Assembly (NCBI RefSeq): GCF_002213425.1
Contig: NZ_NJGV01000020.1
Coordinates: 1 to 64,000, forward strand
Source of the DNA: Herbaspirillum aquaticum
GTDB taxonomy: Bacteria > Pseudomonadota > Gammaproteobacteria > Burkholderiales > Burkholderiaceae_D
Direction of reading: 5' to 3'
Length of the DNA stretch: 64,000 nt
Shown: positions 9,897-19,161 of the stretch, piece by piece
Position numbering within the stretch: position 1 is the first letter of the stretch
Layout of the letters: each line of letters starts with the position of its first letter
Program-made: the position numbers and the translations under genes
The notes under the pieces: model-generated
Seen by the model: the letters and a program-made list of their open reading frames with translations, nothing else
The model's database searches: none
What the model was told of the DNA's origin: nothing

Positions 9897-11543
9897 TCAG
9901 GACGCCAGCAGCTCGCGCGCATGCTTGCGCGTGGTGGCCGTGATTTCCAGTCCGCCCAGCATGCGGGCGATTTCTTCCACGCGCGCCTTGGGGTCCAGCC
10001 CGTCGATGTCGGAGAGGGTCTTGCCGCCCTCGCTACGCTTCTTGACCTGGTAGTGCTGGTTGGCCTGGCTGGCCACCTGCGGCAAGTGGGTCACGCACAG
10101 CACCTGGCGTTCCTGGCCGAGGCGCTTCAACAATCGCCCGACCACTTCAGCCACGGCACCGCCGATGCCGCTGTCGACTTCATCGAAGATCAGGGTCGGC
10201 ACCGTGGTGGCGGCCGAGGCGATCACCGAGATGGCCAGCGAGATGCGCGCCAGCTCACCGCCCGAGGCCACCTTGGCCAGGGCGCGCGGCGCCACGCCGG
10301 CGTGGCCGGCCACCAGGAATTCCACCTGCTCCAGGCCGTATGCCGCCGGCTCCACTGCATTGAGCGCGATCTCGAAGCGTCCACCGGCCATCGACAGGTC
10401 CTGCATGGCGGCGGTGACCGCCTCGCCCAAGGCGGCAGCGGCCTTGGCGCGCGCCTTGGAGAGTTTCTGCGCCTGGGCCAGATAGGCTTCCTTGAGCTTG
10501 TCTTCCTGCGCGCGCAGGGCATCGAGGTCGCTGGCGTCGGCCAGTTGCTTCAATTCTTCGGAGAGCTTGCGATGCTCCTCGGGCAGCTCATCGGGCTGCA
10601 CGTGGAATTTGCGGGCGGTCGAATGGATAGCTTCCAGGCGCTCTTCCACTTCCTGCAATCGCGCGGGATCGAGTTCGACGCGGCCGAGATAATCATTCAA
10701 GGCATAGACCGCTTCCTGCAGCTGGATCTGCGCCGGTTCCAGCGCGTCGAGCACCGGCTTCAAGGCCGTATCAACATCGACCAGCTTGGTCAGCTTCTGC
10801 GTGATCGAGGAGAGTTGCGAGAGGATCGGCGACTCCGATTCCGAGATCACGCCCAGCGCCTCCTGCGCGCCACCGATGAGCGCCGCGGCATGCGACAGGC
10901 GGCTGTGCTCGGTGCTGATGTCGGCCCATTCACCGGGCTTGACGGCCAGCTTGTGCAGTTCGGCCACTTGCCACTCCAGGCGCTCGCGCTCCAGCAGCAC
11001 ATTGCGCGCATCCTGCTCGAACTGTTCGCGCTGGCGGGCCAGGGCACGCCAGGTCTTGTAGGCCGCAGCCACTTCGCGCGCCGGCTCCAGCAGACCGGCC
11101 TGGCTGTCCAGCAACTGGCGCTGGGCATCGGCCTTCATCAGCGACTGGTGCGCATGCTGGCCGTGGATGTCCACCAGCATCTCGCCGACTTCGCGCAATT
11201 GCGCGGCGGTGGCGGCGCTGCCGTTGATGTAGGCCTTGCTGCGGCCGGCATTGTCGATCACCCGGCGTAGCAGCACGCCGTCGTGCTCGCCGGTGAATTC
11301 GTGTTCGTCCAGCCAGGCCATCACTTCCGGCGTGGCGGTGAAGTCGGCGCTCACGTCTGCCTTGGCCGCGCCCTCGCGCACCACGCTGGGATCGCCCCGC
11401 CCGCCCATGGCCAGTGCCAGGGCGTCGATGAGGATGGATTTGCCGGCGCCGGTTTCGCCGGTGAAGACGGAAAATCCGCGCGCGAATTCGAGCTCGATGG
11501 CATCGACAATCACGAAGTCGCGAATCGTTAAGGTACGCAGCAT
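9897..11543 (-). CDS. recN: DNA repair protein RecN
   Basis: A 548-residue SMC-like ATPase of double-strand-break repair. Walker A is GETGAGKSI near residues 30-38. Two long coiled-coil arms fill the middle (about 150-370). The ABC signature appears as [13 protein letters not shown] and Walker B as [12 protein letters not shown], followed by a D-loop and the switch segment [12 protein letters not shown]. All parts of a full RecN are present. It is cytoplasmic and nucleoid-associated. nadK, on the same strand, lies 79 bases upstream. Confidence 0.97.
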   Translation of the reverse strand: MLRTLTIRDFVIVDAIELEFARGFSVFTGETGAGKSILIDALALAMGGRGDPSVVREGAAKADVSADFTATPEVMAWLDEHEFTGEHDGVLLRRVIDNAGRSKAYINGSAATAAQLREVGEMLVDIHGQHAHQSLMKADAQRQLLDSQAGLLEPAREVAAAYKTWRALARQREQFEQDARNVLLERERLEWQVAELHKLAVKPGEWADISTEHSRLSHAAALIGGAQEALGVISESESPILSQLSSITQKLTKLVDVDTALKPVLDALEPAQIQLQEAVYALNDYLGRVELDPARLQEVEERLEAIHSTARKFHVQPDELPEEHRKLSEELKQLADASDLDALRAQEDKLKEAYLAQAQKLSKARAKAAAALGEAVTAAMQDLSMAGGRFEIALNAVEPAAYGLEQVEFLVAGHAGVAPRALAKVASGGELARISLAISVIASAATTVPTLIFDEVDSGIGGAVAEVVGRLLKRLGQERQVLCVTHLPQVASQANQHYQVKKRSEGGKTLSDIDGLDPKARVEEIARMLGGLEITATTRKHARELLAS

Positions 11544-11622
11544 GGTGGTCTCGCAGCGGGTTGGACGGACAGGCCAGTATGCTCAAGCGAGCCGGCACGC
11601 AATGGCCGGGCTCGATGCGCGC

Positions 11623-12540
11623 TTATTGTAATCGGCCTTCTATGGAGGGGTATTCATTCCAGTGCAGCTTCTCGCGCAGGGTATCGAAATAACTCCAGCC
11701 CTCGGGATGCAGGAAGGTGATCTTGTGCGCCGAACGGCGGATCACGATGCGGTCGCCATGCAGCACGCTGGTCAAGGACTGCATGTCGAAGTTGGCGCTG
11801 ACCTCGCGCCCGGCCACCACCTGGATCACGATCTCACAGGAATCCGACAGCGTGATGGGGCGGTTCGACAGCGAATGCGGAGAAATCGGCACCATGACGA
11901 TGCCGTGCAGGCTGGGATGCAGGATAGGGCCGCCGGCCGACAAGGCATAGGCGGTGGAACCGGTGGGCGTAGCCACGATGAGGCCATCGGAACGCTGGTT
12001 GTACATGAAGCGGCCATCGACCTCTACCCGCAGCTCGACCATGCCGGAGGTGGAGCCACGCGCCACCACCACATCGTTCAAGGCCAGCGCGCGGAAGATC
12101 TCGCTGCCTTCGCGGTAGACCCGCGCCTCCAGCAGCGAACGCGACTCGGCTTCGACCTTGCCTTCCAGCATGTCGGCCAGAGCCGGTATCATGCGGTCTT
12201 GGGCGATATCGGTGATGAAGCCCAGGCGGCCCTGGTTGATGCCGATCAGCGGCACGTTGTAGGGCGCCAGCTGGCGTGCAATGCCGAGCATGGTGCCGTC
12301 GCCGCCGACCACGATGGCCACGTCCGCGTGATGTCCGATCTGCTCAGGCGTCATGCTGTCATAGCCTTGCAGGGCGATGTTCTCGGCGGTCTCGGACTCG
12401 AAGACCACGGTGTGGCCGTGCGATTCCAGGAACACCGCGATGTCCGACAAGATCTGCGCGATGCCGACGGCCTGGAACTTGCCGACGATGGCGACGGTTT
12501 TGGGTACGGCTGCCTGAACGGGTAATTTGATGGGCCACAT
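11623..12540 (-). CDS. nadK: NAD kinase
   Basis: A 305-residue NAD kinase that makes NADP from NAD and ATP. The GGDGT motif lies in [13 protein letters not shown] near residue 75, the NAD-binding block is [10 protein letters not shown], and the C-terminal block is [21 protein letters not shown]. The open frame runs much further upstream, but only the ATG at 12540 fits the family length; the upstream part overlaps the divergent HAD gene in antisense. No strong ribosome site is seen before the start. The divergent gap is only 36 bases, so promoters of the two genes must overlap. Confidence 0.95.
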   Translation of the reverse strand: MWPIKLPVQAAVPKTVAIVGKFQAVGIAQILSDIAVFLESHGHTVVFESETAENIALQGYDSMTPEQIGHHADVAIVVGGDGTMLGIARQLAPYNVPLIGINQGRLGFITDIAQDRMIPALADMLEGKVEAESRSLLEARVYREGSEIFRALALNDVVVARGSTSGMVELRVEVDGRFMYNQRSDGLIVATPTGSTAYALSAGGPILHPSLHGIVMVPISPHSLSNRPITLSDSCEIVIQVVAGREVSANFDMQSLTSVLHGDRIVIRRSAHKITFLHPEGWSYFDTLREKLHWNEYPSIEGRLQ

Positions 12541-12576
12541 GCTGCGGATTAGACCATAATTTGAGATGACATTGTA

Positions 12577-13305
12577 ATGAAACCAAGCGCTTCCCCCCTG
12601 CCCTCCTCGCCCGCCCCCTCCCCCATCGAGGCGGTGCTGTTCGATCTCGACGATACCCTGTGGGCCATCGAGCCGGTGCTGGTGCGCGCCGAAGGCCTGC
12701 TCTACGACTGGCTGCGCGAGCATGCGCCCGCCGTGGTAGCGGCCCATACGATTGCCAGCCTGCGCGAACGCCGCATGGCCCTGATGAAGACCGATCCCAT
12801 GTATCGTATCGACCTCTGGAAGCTGCGCCATACGGCGCTTTCCGATGTCTTCCGCGAGCATGACGTGGACCTGGCGCTGGTCGACCCGGCCATGGCCCTG
12901 TTCTCCGAGGCGCGCAGCACGGTGGCGCTGTTCGATGACGTGGAGCCGGCACTGCTGCGCATGAAAGACCGGCTCACGCTGGGCTCGGTCTCCAACGGCT
13001 TTGCCGACCTGGAGCGCATCGGCCTGGCCGGGCACTTCGGGGTCTCGATCGCCGCCCATCGCTTCGGCCGCGCCAAACCTGATCCGGCCATCTTCCACGC
13101 CGCCTGCGAGGCACTGCAGGTCGCTCCGGCGGCCACGGTGTATGTGGGCGACGATCCGCTGCTGGACGTACAAGGCGCGCAGCGGGCCGGTTTGCGGGCA
13201 GTGTGGATGAACCGTTTCGAGCGCACCCTGCCCGAAGGCATCACCCCCGACGCCATCTGCCGCGACCTGCATGAGCTGCACGACTGGCTGCAGGCGCAAG
13301 CCTGA
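12577..13305 (+). CDS. HAD-superfamily hydrolase (phosphatase-like)
   Basis: A 242-residue HAD hydrolase. Motif I is FDLDDTLW with the nucleophile Asp23 and acid/base Asp25. Motif II is SVSNGF, motif III is the lysine of RAKPDPAIF, and motif IV is [13 protein letters not shown] helical cap sits between motifs I and II (about 40-120). A Pro/Ser-rich tail of 16 residues precedes the fold. All catalytic residues are present, so it should be an active phosphatase, but the substrate cannot be told. It lies between divergent nadK and codirectional hrcA. Confidence 0.85.
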   Translation: MKPSASPLPSSPAPSPIEAVLFDLDDTLWAIEPVLVRAEGLLYDWLREHAPAVVAAHTIASLRERRMALMKTDPMYRIDLWKLRHTALSDVFREHDVDLALVDPAMALFSEARSTVALFDDVEPALLRMKDRLTLGSVSNGFADLERIGLAGHFGVSIAAHRFGRAKPDPAIFHAACEALQVAPAATVYVGDDPLLDVQGAQRAGLRAVWMNRFERTLPEGITPDAICRDLHELHDWLQAQA

Positions 13306-13376
13306 ACCTTTGTTCAATTTTTGGAAGAACTGACGCGGCCGTCACATTTGCCGGATATGCCGCTAGAATATGCCCC

Positions 13377-14405
13377 ATGCAACTCGATAACCGCGCCCGC
13401 ACACTCCTGAAGGCCCTGGTCGAACGGTACATCGCCGACGGCCAGCCGGTAGGGTCGCGCGCCCTGTCGAAACTGTCGGGCCTGGAACTGTCGCCGGCGA
13501 CCATCCGCAACATCATGGCCGATCTCGAAGAGATGGGCTTCGTCGCAAGCCCGCACACCTCGGCAGGCCGCGTGCCCACGCCGCGCGGCTATCGCATGTT
13601 CGTCGATACCCTGCTCACCGTCGAGGCCATCGACGAGAGCGCCCTCGAAGGCCGCCTGCAGGCGCGGCTGCAGCACAGCGGTTCGCCCCAGAAGATCATC
13701 ACCAATGCAGCCCAGGTGCTGTCCTCGCTGTCGCAGTTCGCCGGTGTGGTGATGACGCCCAAGCGCGAATCGATGTTCCAGCAGATCGAATTCCTGCGGC
13801 TATCCGAAAAACGCATCCTGCTGGTCATCGTCGACCAGGGCGGCGACGTGCAGAACCGCATGCTGCTGACCGAGGTGGACTACACCCCGAGCCAGCTGAC
13901 CCAGGCCGCCAACTACATCAACCAGCATTACGCCGGCCAGTCCTTCGACCAGGTGCGCATCCACCTGCAAGGCGAACTGCGCCAGCTGCGCGACGACATG
14001 ACCGCGCTCATGCAGGCCGCCGTCGAAGCCGGCAGCGACGCCATGAACGAAGAGGCCGACAACAACGTGGTCATCTCCGGCGAGCGCAACCTGCTGTCGG
14101 TGACCGACCTGTCTTCCAACATGAATTCCTTGCGGCGCCTGTTCGACATGTTCGAGCAGAAGACCGGGCTCTTGCAGCTGCTCGATGTGTCCAGCAAGGC
14201 CACCGGCGTACAGATCTTCATCGGCGGCGAATCCCAGCTGGTGCCGATGGACGACATGAGCATCGTCACCGCCCCCTACGAGGTCAACGGCCGCATCGTC
14301 GGCACCCTGGGCGTGATCGGGCCGACCCGCATGGCCTACGAACGGGTCATTCCCATCGTCGACATCACCGCCAAACTGCTCTCCAGCGCGCTGAGCCAGC
14401 ACTGA
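13377..14405 (+). CDS. hrcA: Heat-inducible transcription repressor HrcA
   Basis: A 342-residue HrcA. The winged-helix DNA-binding domain is at about residues 1-75, with [17 protein letters not shown] as recognition region and [12 protein letters not shown] after it. The dimerisation and inserted domains follow, with the family block [17 protein letters not shown] at the C-terminus. HrcA represses groESL-type operons through CIRCE operators. No CIRCE was found near dnaK in this window, where promoters look RpoH-dependent, so its targets probably lie elsewhere. Confidence 0.96.
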   Translation: MQLDNRARTLLKALVERYIADGQPVGSRALSKLSGLELSPATIRNIMADLEEMGFVASPHTSAGRVPTPRGYRMFVDTLLTVEAIDESALEGRLQARLQHSGSPQKIITNAAQVLSSLSQFAGVVMTPKRESMFQQIEFLRLSEKRILLVIVDQGGDVQNRMLLTEVDYTPSQLTQAANYINQHYAGQSFDQVRIHLQGELRQLRDDMTALMQAAVEAGSDAMNEEADNNVVISGERNLLSVTDLSSNMNSLRRLFDMFEQKTGLLQLLDVSSKATGVQIFIGGESQLVPMDDMSIVTAPYEVNGRIVGTLGVIGPTRMAYERVIPIVDITAKLLSSALSQH

Positions 14406-14437
14406 GCCCGGCCAGCACAACCATCCCGCCAGAACGC

Positions 14438-14471
14438 AAAAAAGCCACGCGCGACCGCACGTGGCTTTTTT
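14438..14471. terminator. Bidirectional terminator between hrcA and fur
   Basis: GCCACG and CGTGGC pair across a GC-rich loop, flanked by an A-run on the left and TTTTTT on the right. The position between convergent hrcA and fur lets it serve both genes. Confidence 0.88.
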
Positions 14472-14524
14472 GCATGTTGCTTCACGCTGCCTTGCTCAAA
14501 TCCGGCCAGGAAGCGATGGCTGGC

Positions 14525-14950
14525 TTATTTCTTCACTTTCTTGCAGTTTTTGCAATGACCGTAGAGGGCCAAGGCATGGTCGGCGATCTCGAAACCGTGC
14601 TCCTGGGCAATCTTCAACTGGCGCTTTTCGATTTCGGCGTCGAAGAATTCCTCGACCTTGCCGCAATCCAGGCAGACCAGGTGATCGTGGTGCGAGCCTT
14701 CGTTGAGTTCGAAGACGGCCTTGCCGGTCTCGAAGTGATTGCGCTGGAGCAGGCCGGCCTGTTCAAACTGGGTCAGCACGCGGTAGACGGTGGCCAGGCC
14801 GACGTCGAGGTTGTCGGACAGCAATTGTTTGTAGACGTCTTCGGCGCTGAGGTGGCGCACGGAGGTGTTCTGGAAGATTTCGAGGATCTTCAGGCGCGGC
14901 AGGGTCGCCTTCAGGCCGCTGGCCTTCAGTTCGGATGGATTGTTCGGCAT
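14525..14950 (-). CDS. fur: Ferric uptake regulator Fur
   Basis: A 141-residue Fur repressor. The N-terminal winged helix spans about residues 1-85, with EDVYKQLL and [16 protein letters not shown]. The metal-binding block [17 protein letters not shown] and the C-terminal pair HCKNC are complete, so both the regulatory and structural zinc sites should form. With ferrous iron it represses iron-uptake genes. The divergent gene is bamE, with 195 bases between them. The exbB-exbD pair nearby is a typical Fur target, but no clear Fur box was recognised by eye. Confidence 0.96.
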   Translation of the reverse strand: MPNNPSELKASGLKATLPRLKILEIFQNTSVRHLSAEDVYKQLLSDNLDVGLATVYRVLTQFEQAGLLQRNHFETGKAVFELNEGSHHDHLVCLDCGKVEEFFDAEIEKRQLKIAQEHGFEIADHALALYGHCKNCKKVKK

Positions 14951-15145
14951 GGTAGAGTGGGTTCCCGGGGTTTTACTGGTCTCGAACAGGCGCGACGGTC
15001 CACTGGGAAGACCTGGCGGACCATTCCGGCGGGGCGGTGGGGAACACCCTTTTACACCCGGAACGCACTCATGCCTATTTAAGAAGTAAGTTCTAGCTTA
15101 TCATATAGTGCTTTAGGCTCATGGCTCAACCCGGTTGAAATCTTT

Positions 15146-15712
15146 ATGCGCATGCTTTCCCGAATGAAGTCCCGTCATCACACCACCGCCGTCGGCGTCC
15201 TGGCTGCACTGGCCGTCTCGCTGGCCGGCTGCTCCTCGACCAAGGCACCGGAACAGGCTGCACCCACCGATACCTCGGGCGTGAAGGTGACCGGCAAGAG
15301 CAACAGCCTGTTCGGCTTCCTGAAGCCCTACCGCATCGACATCCAGCAAGGCAACTTCGTCTCCAAGGAAATGGTGGCGCAACTGCGCCCCGGCCTCACG
15401 CGCGACCAGGTGCGCTTCGTGCTGGGCACGCCGCTGCTGACCGACATGTTCCACGCCAATCGCTGGGACTACGATTTCCGCCTGGCCAAGGGCAACGGCG
15501 AGATCATGACCAGCCGCGTGTCGGTATTCTTCAAGGATGACCTGCTGGATCACGTCGAAGGCGGCCAGAACCTGCCCACCGAAAGCGAATACCTGACCCT
15601 GATCACCGACGCCAAGGTCGGCGCCAAGGCCAGCTTCAGCGACAAACCCAAGGACGACAGCGAGATCAAACCGGCCTCGCCGGTGGCGCCTTCCTCGGCC
15701 ACCAACAAGTAA
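15146..15712 (+). CDS. bamE: Outer membrane assembly lipoprotein BamE (OmlA)
   Basis: A 188-residue lipoprotein. The signal peptide ends in the lipobox LAGC, with the lipidated cysteine near residue 29. The SmpA/OmlA domain follows, with IDIQQGNF, LRPGLTRDQVRFVLGTPL and RWDYDFRL. BamE is part of the BAM complex that inserts beta-barrel proteins into the outer membrane. A charged, Ser/Pro-rich tail of about 40 residues extends beyond the E. coli protein, as is usual in betaproteobacteria. The fur-bamE-dapB order is conserved in the group. Confidence 0.94.
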   Translation: MRMLSRMKSRHHTTAVGVLAALAVSLAGCSSTKAPEQAAPTDTSGVKVTGKSNSLFGFLKPYRIDIQQGNFVSKEMVAQLRPGLTRDQVRFVLGTPLLTDMFHANRWDYDFRLAKGNGEIMTSRVSVFFKDDLLDHVEGGQNLPTESEYLTLITDAKVGAKASFSDKPKDDSEIKPASPVAPSSATNK

Positions 15713-15757
15713 GCCGGGCCAGACCTGTCCTTCGCACTTCTTCCTTCCAAGTTTCAC

Positions 15758-16564
15758 ATGACTGCATTGAATATCGCCGTGGCCGGCGCCTCCGGGCGCA
15801 TGGGCCGCATGCTGATCGAAGCCATCCTCAACGCCGAGGGCCTGAAGCTCTCCGGCGCCCTGGATACGCCCGCCTCGCCCGCCATCGGGACCGATGCCGG
15901 CCTGTTCCTGGGCAAGACCACCGGCGTGGTCATCGAGTCCGACCTGGCGCGCGGCCTGGCTGGCGCAGATGTACTGATCGACTTCACCCGCCCGGAAGGC
16001 ACGCTCAAACACCTGGAATACTGCGCCGCCCATGGCGTGAAGGTGGTCATCGGCACCACCGGCTTCGAAGCCGAAGGCAAAGCGGCCATCACCGAATTCG
16101 CCAAGCGTACCGCCATCATGGCCGCACCCAACATGAGCGTGGGCGTCAACGTCACGCTGAAGCTGCTGGAACTGGCCGCCAAGAATTTCTCGCACGGCTA
16201 CGACATCGAGATCATCGAAGCCCATCACCGCCACAAGGTCGACGCCCCCTCCGGCACCGCCCTGAAGATGGGTGAAGTCATCGCCGATGCGCTGGGCAAG
16301 AAGCTCGACGACGTCGCGGTTTATGCACGCGAAGGCGTCACCGGTGAACGCGATCCGTCCTCCATCGGCTTTGCCACCGTGCGCGGCGGCGACATCATCG
16401 GCGACCACACGGTGCTCTTTGCCGGTATCGGCGAGCGCATCGAGATTTCGCACAAGTCGTCCAGCCGCGTCTCGTACGCCATGGGCAGCCTGCGTGCCGC
16501 ACGCTTCCTGGCCGAGAAGGACACCGGCCTGTATGACATGCAGGATGTGCTGGGCTTCAAGTAA
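15758..16564 (+). CDS. dapB: 4-hydroxy-tetrahydrodipicolinate reductase
   Basis: A 268-residue DapB, which reduces hydroxy-tetrahydrodipicolinate with NAD(P)H in lysine and diaminopimelate synthesis. The Rossmann motif is [11 protein letters not shown] at residues 7-17. The catalytic region is [18 protein letters not shown], with the active-site His and Lys, and the C-terminal DITIG-like block is [13 protein letters not shown]. Its length is normal. It lies 45 bases after bamE and is followed by an intrinsic terminator. Confidence 0.97.
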   Translation: MTALNIAVAGASGRMGRMLIEAILNAEGLKLSGALDTPASPAIGTDAGLFLGKTTGVVIESDLARGLAGADVLIDFTRPEGTLKHLEYCAAHGVKVVIGTTGFEAEGKAAITEFAKRTAIMAAPNMSVGVNVTLKLLELAAKNFSHGYDIEIIEAHHRHKVDAPSGTALKMGEVIADALGKKLDDVAVYAREGVTGERDPSSIGFATVRGGDIIGDHTVLFAGIGERIEISHKSSSRVSYAMGSLRAARFLAEKDTGLYDMQDVLGFK

Positions 16565-16594
16565 GCCGAGCCCGCCACCACAGGAAATGCCCGA

Positions 16595-16633
16595 CGCTGC
16601 CGCGCCCCACCAGGTCCGGCAGCGAATTTTTTT
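16595..16633 (+). terminator. Intrinsic terminator after dapB
   Basis: CGCTGCCG (16595-16602) pairs with CGGCAGCG (16617-16624) and is followed directly by AATTTTTTT. It separates dapB from exbB. Confidence 0.8.
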
Positions 16634-16721
16634 GGGGGCCGCCGCTCCAAGCGACTCTCCCCCAGCCAACTTTCATTGACTCCCTGCCGCCAGCGCGGCG
16701 TCTTTCCCGAAAGCACCTACC

Positions 16722-17417
16722 ATGGAACAGAACGTTGGATTTGCCCACTATTGGGCCCAAGGCGATGCCGTTTCGCACTCGGTGGCCTACCTGCTGTTGC
16801 TGATGTCGATCGCCAGCTGGTTCTACATCCTCTCCAAGGCCTGGGCCGCCTGGCGCATCCGCCGTGGCAGCAATGCCCTGGAACAATTCTGGCAGGCCCC
16901 GACCCTGGCCGACGCCACCGCCGCCATGCAGCGCCTGGACAGCGAACAGATCTACACCCCCATGGCCGAACGCGCCGCTGAAGCGGCCGACATCGGCACG
17001 CGCCAGCAGGGCACGCCCTCGCTCAACGCCGCCACCGATCCGGGCGAACTGATCACGCGCACCCTGCGCCGCGAAATCAACCGCGTCTCTGCGCGCCTGG
17101 AACGCGGCCTGACGCTGCTGGCCTCGGTCGGCTCGACCGCGCCCTTCGTGGGCCTCTTCGGTACCGTGTGGGGCATCTACCACGCGCTGGTGGCGGTCTC
17201 GGCCAGCGGCACGGTGCAGATCGACAAGGTTGCCGGTCCCGTGGGCGAGGCGCTGATCATGACCGCGCTGGGCCTGCTGGTCGCGATCCCGGCGGTGCTG
17301 GCCTACAACGCCTTCACCCGCATCAACCGCGTGGTGCTGGCCGAACTGGATGGCTTCGCGCACGACCTGCATGCGTACCTGACCACCGGCGAGCGCGTCG
17401 GCGGCATGCGCAAATAA
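16722..17417 (+). CDS. exbB: ExbB/TolQ-type proton channel protein
   Basis: A 231-residue MotA/TolQ/ExbB protein of the inner membrane. Membrane segments lie at about residues 18-38, 133-155 and 176-198. The conserved block LASVGSTAPFVGLFGTVWGIYHAL and the later GEALIMTALGLLVAIPAVLAYN fit ExbB. Together with ExbD it uses the proton gradient to energise TonB-dependent transport. exbD follows after 33 bases. No tonB is next to the pair, so TonB must be encoded elsewhere. A TolQ role is less likely because no tolA or tolB is nearby. Confidence 0.9.
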   Translation: MEQNVGFAHYWAQGDAVSHSVAYLLLLMSIASWFYILSKAWAAWRIRRGSNALEQFWQAPTLADATAAMQRLDSEQIYTPMAERAAEAADIGTRQQGTPSLNAATDPGELITRTLRREINRVSARLERGLTLLASVGSTAPFVGLFGTVWGIYHALVAVSASGTVQIDKVAGPVGEALIMTALGLLVAIPAVLAYNAFTRINRVVLAELDGFAHDLHAYLTTGERVGGMRK

Positions 17418-17450
17418 TTTTTCCGACACCCGATCCGAGAGGAGTCCCAC

Positions 17451-17894
17451 ATGAGTTTCGGCGGATTCAACGACAACCAGAACTCGGCCCCGATGGCCGA
17501 CATCAATGTCACCCCGATGGTGGACGTGATGCTGGTCCTGCTGGTGATCTTCATCATCACCGCGCCCATGTTCACCCACGCCCTGAAGCTGGACCTGCCC
17601 ACCGCGCAGTCCAACCCGGCCCCGGAAAAACCGGAGACCATCACCCTGGGCATCGATGCGGCCGGCAAGCTGTACTGGAACGACCAGCCGGTCAGCGAAG
17701 CGGACATGGATGCGCGGCTGGCCACGGCTGCAGCCAGGAAACCGCAGCCCGAGCTGCAATTGCGGGCCGACAAGTCGACCCGCTATGAAATGATCGCCGA
17801 AGTAATGTCAGCCGCGCAGGGTGCGGGGCTGACCAAGCTGGGTTTCGTCACCGATCCCAAGGGCGGCGGCAAGAGCAACAGACAAGCAAACTGA
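17451..17894 (+). CDS. exbD: ExbD/TolR-type protein
   Basis: A 147-residue single-pass inner-membrane protein. The cytoplasmic N-terminus leads into the signature ADINVTPMVDVMLVLLVIFI at about residues 16-35; the aspartate in MVDVML is the proton-carrying residue. A periplasmic domain of about 90 residues follows, with LQLRADKSTRYEMIAEVM. It works with ExbB in the preceding gene. A GAGAGGAG ribosome site lies just before its start. Confidence 0.92.
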   Translation: MSFGGFNDNQNSAPMADINVTPMVDVMLVLLVIFIITAPMFTHALKLDLPTAQSNPAPEKPETITLGIDAAGKLYWNDQPVSEADMDARLATAAARKPQPELQLRADKSTRYEMIAEVMSAAQGAGLTKLGFVTDPKGGGKSNRQAN

Positions 17895-17906
17895 AAGAGA
17901 GCAGGC

Positions 17907-18233
17907 ATGGCCACCGTACAACTGGCGGGCGACCGCATCACCGACTGGGACAGTTTCCATACCGAGAGCGCAGCCGCCTTCGGCTTCCCGGATTTCTATG
18001 GCCGCAACATGGATGCCTGGGTCGATTGCCTGTCCTACCTGCGCGATGAAGATGGCATGTGCAAGTTCAGGCTCAAACCCAAGGAAGTGCTGACCATCGA
18101 GATCAGCCACAGCGTCGACCTGCACAAGCGCCTGCCGGACCTGGTGGAAGACGTGGAATTCTGCTGCACGGCCATCAATGACCGCTGCGAGGATTACGAC
18201 GAGCCGCCGGTCATTGCGCTGGTGTGGAAGTGA
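17907..18233 (+). CDS. Barstar-family protein (RNase inhibitor-like)
   Basis: A 108-residue protein with the barstar fold. The signature is FGFPDFYGRNMDAWVDCLSY near residues 25-44, including the aspartate that in barstar enters the barnase active site. Barstars bind and block small extracellular RNases. No barnase-like RNase gene lies beside it, so it is an orphan. It may protect against a toxin from a neighbouring cell or act on an unrelated partner. It starts 12 bases after exbD with a GAGAGCAGG site, suggesting transcription with exbB-exbD. Confidence 0.82.
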   Translation: MATVQLAGDRITDWDSFHTESAAAFGFPDFYGRNMDAWVDCLSYLRDEDGMCKFRLKPKEVLTIEISHSVDLHKRLPDLVEDVEFCCTAINDRCEDYDEPPVIALVWK

Positions 18234-18279
18234 TATTGCCGTTTTCCATTCATCTACTCCATCGCTGCGGCGGCCCTGA

Positions 18280-18350
18280 TTGATCTCCCAAAGAGATCAA
18301 TCACTCGCCCCGTTGATCAACGATCAGTCGATCAGTCGATCAGTCGATCA
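18280..18350. repeat. GATC-rich cluster with 8-bp tandem repeat
   Basis: Seven GATC sites fall within 71 bases. The first two form an 8-bp hairpin, TTGATCTC and GAGATCAA, at 18280-18300. The rest form a short tandem array of GATCAGTC units at about 18323-18346, which runs into the stop codon of the phosphodiesterase gene. The array could be a slippage site that changes the end of that protein. Confidence 0.75.
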
Positions 18351-19161
18351 ATTCATCCCCATCATAAAACGGATACGGCCCATCGAATTCCCCGATGAAG
18401 GCCGTATGGCTGACCAGGCTCCCTGCAGCCGCATCCCACCAGTGCAACTGGAATCCCGGCGGCTCCATCACGAAGCAGGAAGGCGCTTGCGGATCCAGGT
18501 CCAGCTGCACCTGGTGTGACACGCCCGGACAGGTCGTAGCCAGCGTCCCGCCAAAGCGTCGCTGGATCGAACGATGCAGGTGCCCGCACAGGATGCGCTC
18601 GACCTGCGGGTGCTTGCGCACCACCGCTTCCAGCGCCTGTGGATTGGCCAGGCCCATGTCATCCATGTGGCCGATGCCGGTGGTGAAAGGCGGGTGATGC
18701 ATGGCAATGACGGTCGGACGCTCCGGCTGCTGTGCCAGCACGTCGTCCAGCCACAGCAGGCTGGAGGCGGCCAGCTCGCCACCACTGGCGCGCGGGATCA
18801 CGGTATCGAGCGCGATGATGCGCACCGGATGGTCTTCGATCACATACTCGATGCGCTCACCGCCCTGCTGCAGATAGGCGTGCTCCGGGAAAGCCGCGCG
18901 CAGCGCATTGCGCTCGTCATGGTTGCCCGGCAACAGGTAATAGGGCATGGCCAGCGGTGCCAGCAACTCACGCAGGCAGGCATATTCGGAGGGCTTGCCG
19001 AAGTCCACCAGGTCGCCGGTGATGACCAGCACGTCCGGCTTCTGCTTCAGTGCATTGACTTGCCGCACGCAGCGGCGCAGTGCTTCGGCGGTATCCACCA
19101 CGCGATAGGATTTCTTGCCATCGGTCTTGATGTGCAGGTCGGAAATCTGTCCCAGGATCAT
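18340..19161 (-). CDS. GpdQ/CpdA-like metallophosphodiesterase
   Basis: A 273-residue class III metallophosphoesterase. All five motifs are present: ISDLHI, ITGDLVDFG, PGNHDER, MHHPP and CGHLHR. The spacing and the ISDLHI start resemble glycerophosphodiesterase GpdQ and cyclic-nucleotide phosphodiesterase CpdA. It has no signal peptide and should act in the cytoplasm. Its start overlaps the stop of the ABC ATPase gene (ATGA), making it the last gene of the importer operon. This suggests that the imported compound is a phosphodiester which this enzyme cuts. The start at 19161 was chosen because it matches the overlap. Confidence 0.85.
   Translation of the reverse strand: MILGQISDLHIKTDGKKSYRVVDTAEALRRCVRQVNALKQKPDVLVITGDLVDFGKPSEYACLRELLAPLAMPYYLLPGNHDERNALRAAFPEHAYLQQGGERIEYVIEDHPVRIIALDTVIPRASGGELAASSLLWLDDVLAQQPERPTVIAMHHPPFTTGIGHMDDMGLANPQALEAVVRKHPQVERILCGHLHRSIQRRFGGTLATTCPGVSHQVQLDLDPQAPSCFVMEPPGFQLHWWDAAAGSLVSHTAFIGEFDGPYPFYDGDELID

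Noticed and set aside
12541-13317. N-terminal extension of nadK to 564 residues
   Set aside because: The extra part is the antisense of the HAD gene. NAD kinase fold and family length begin at 12540.
14951-15145. Fur box between fur and bamE
   Set aside because: AT-rich segments are present, but no match good enough to GATAATGATAATCATTATC could be seen.
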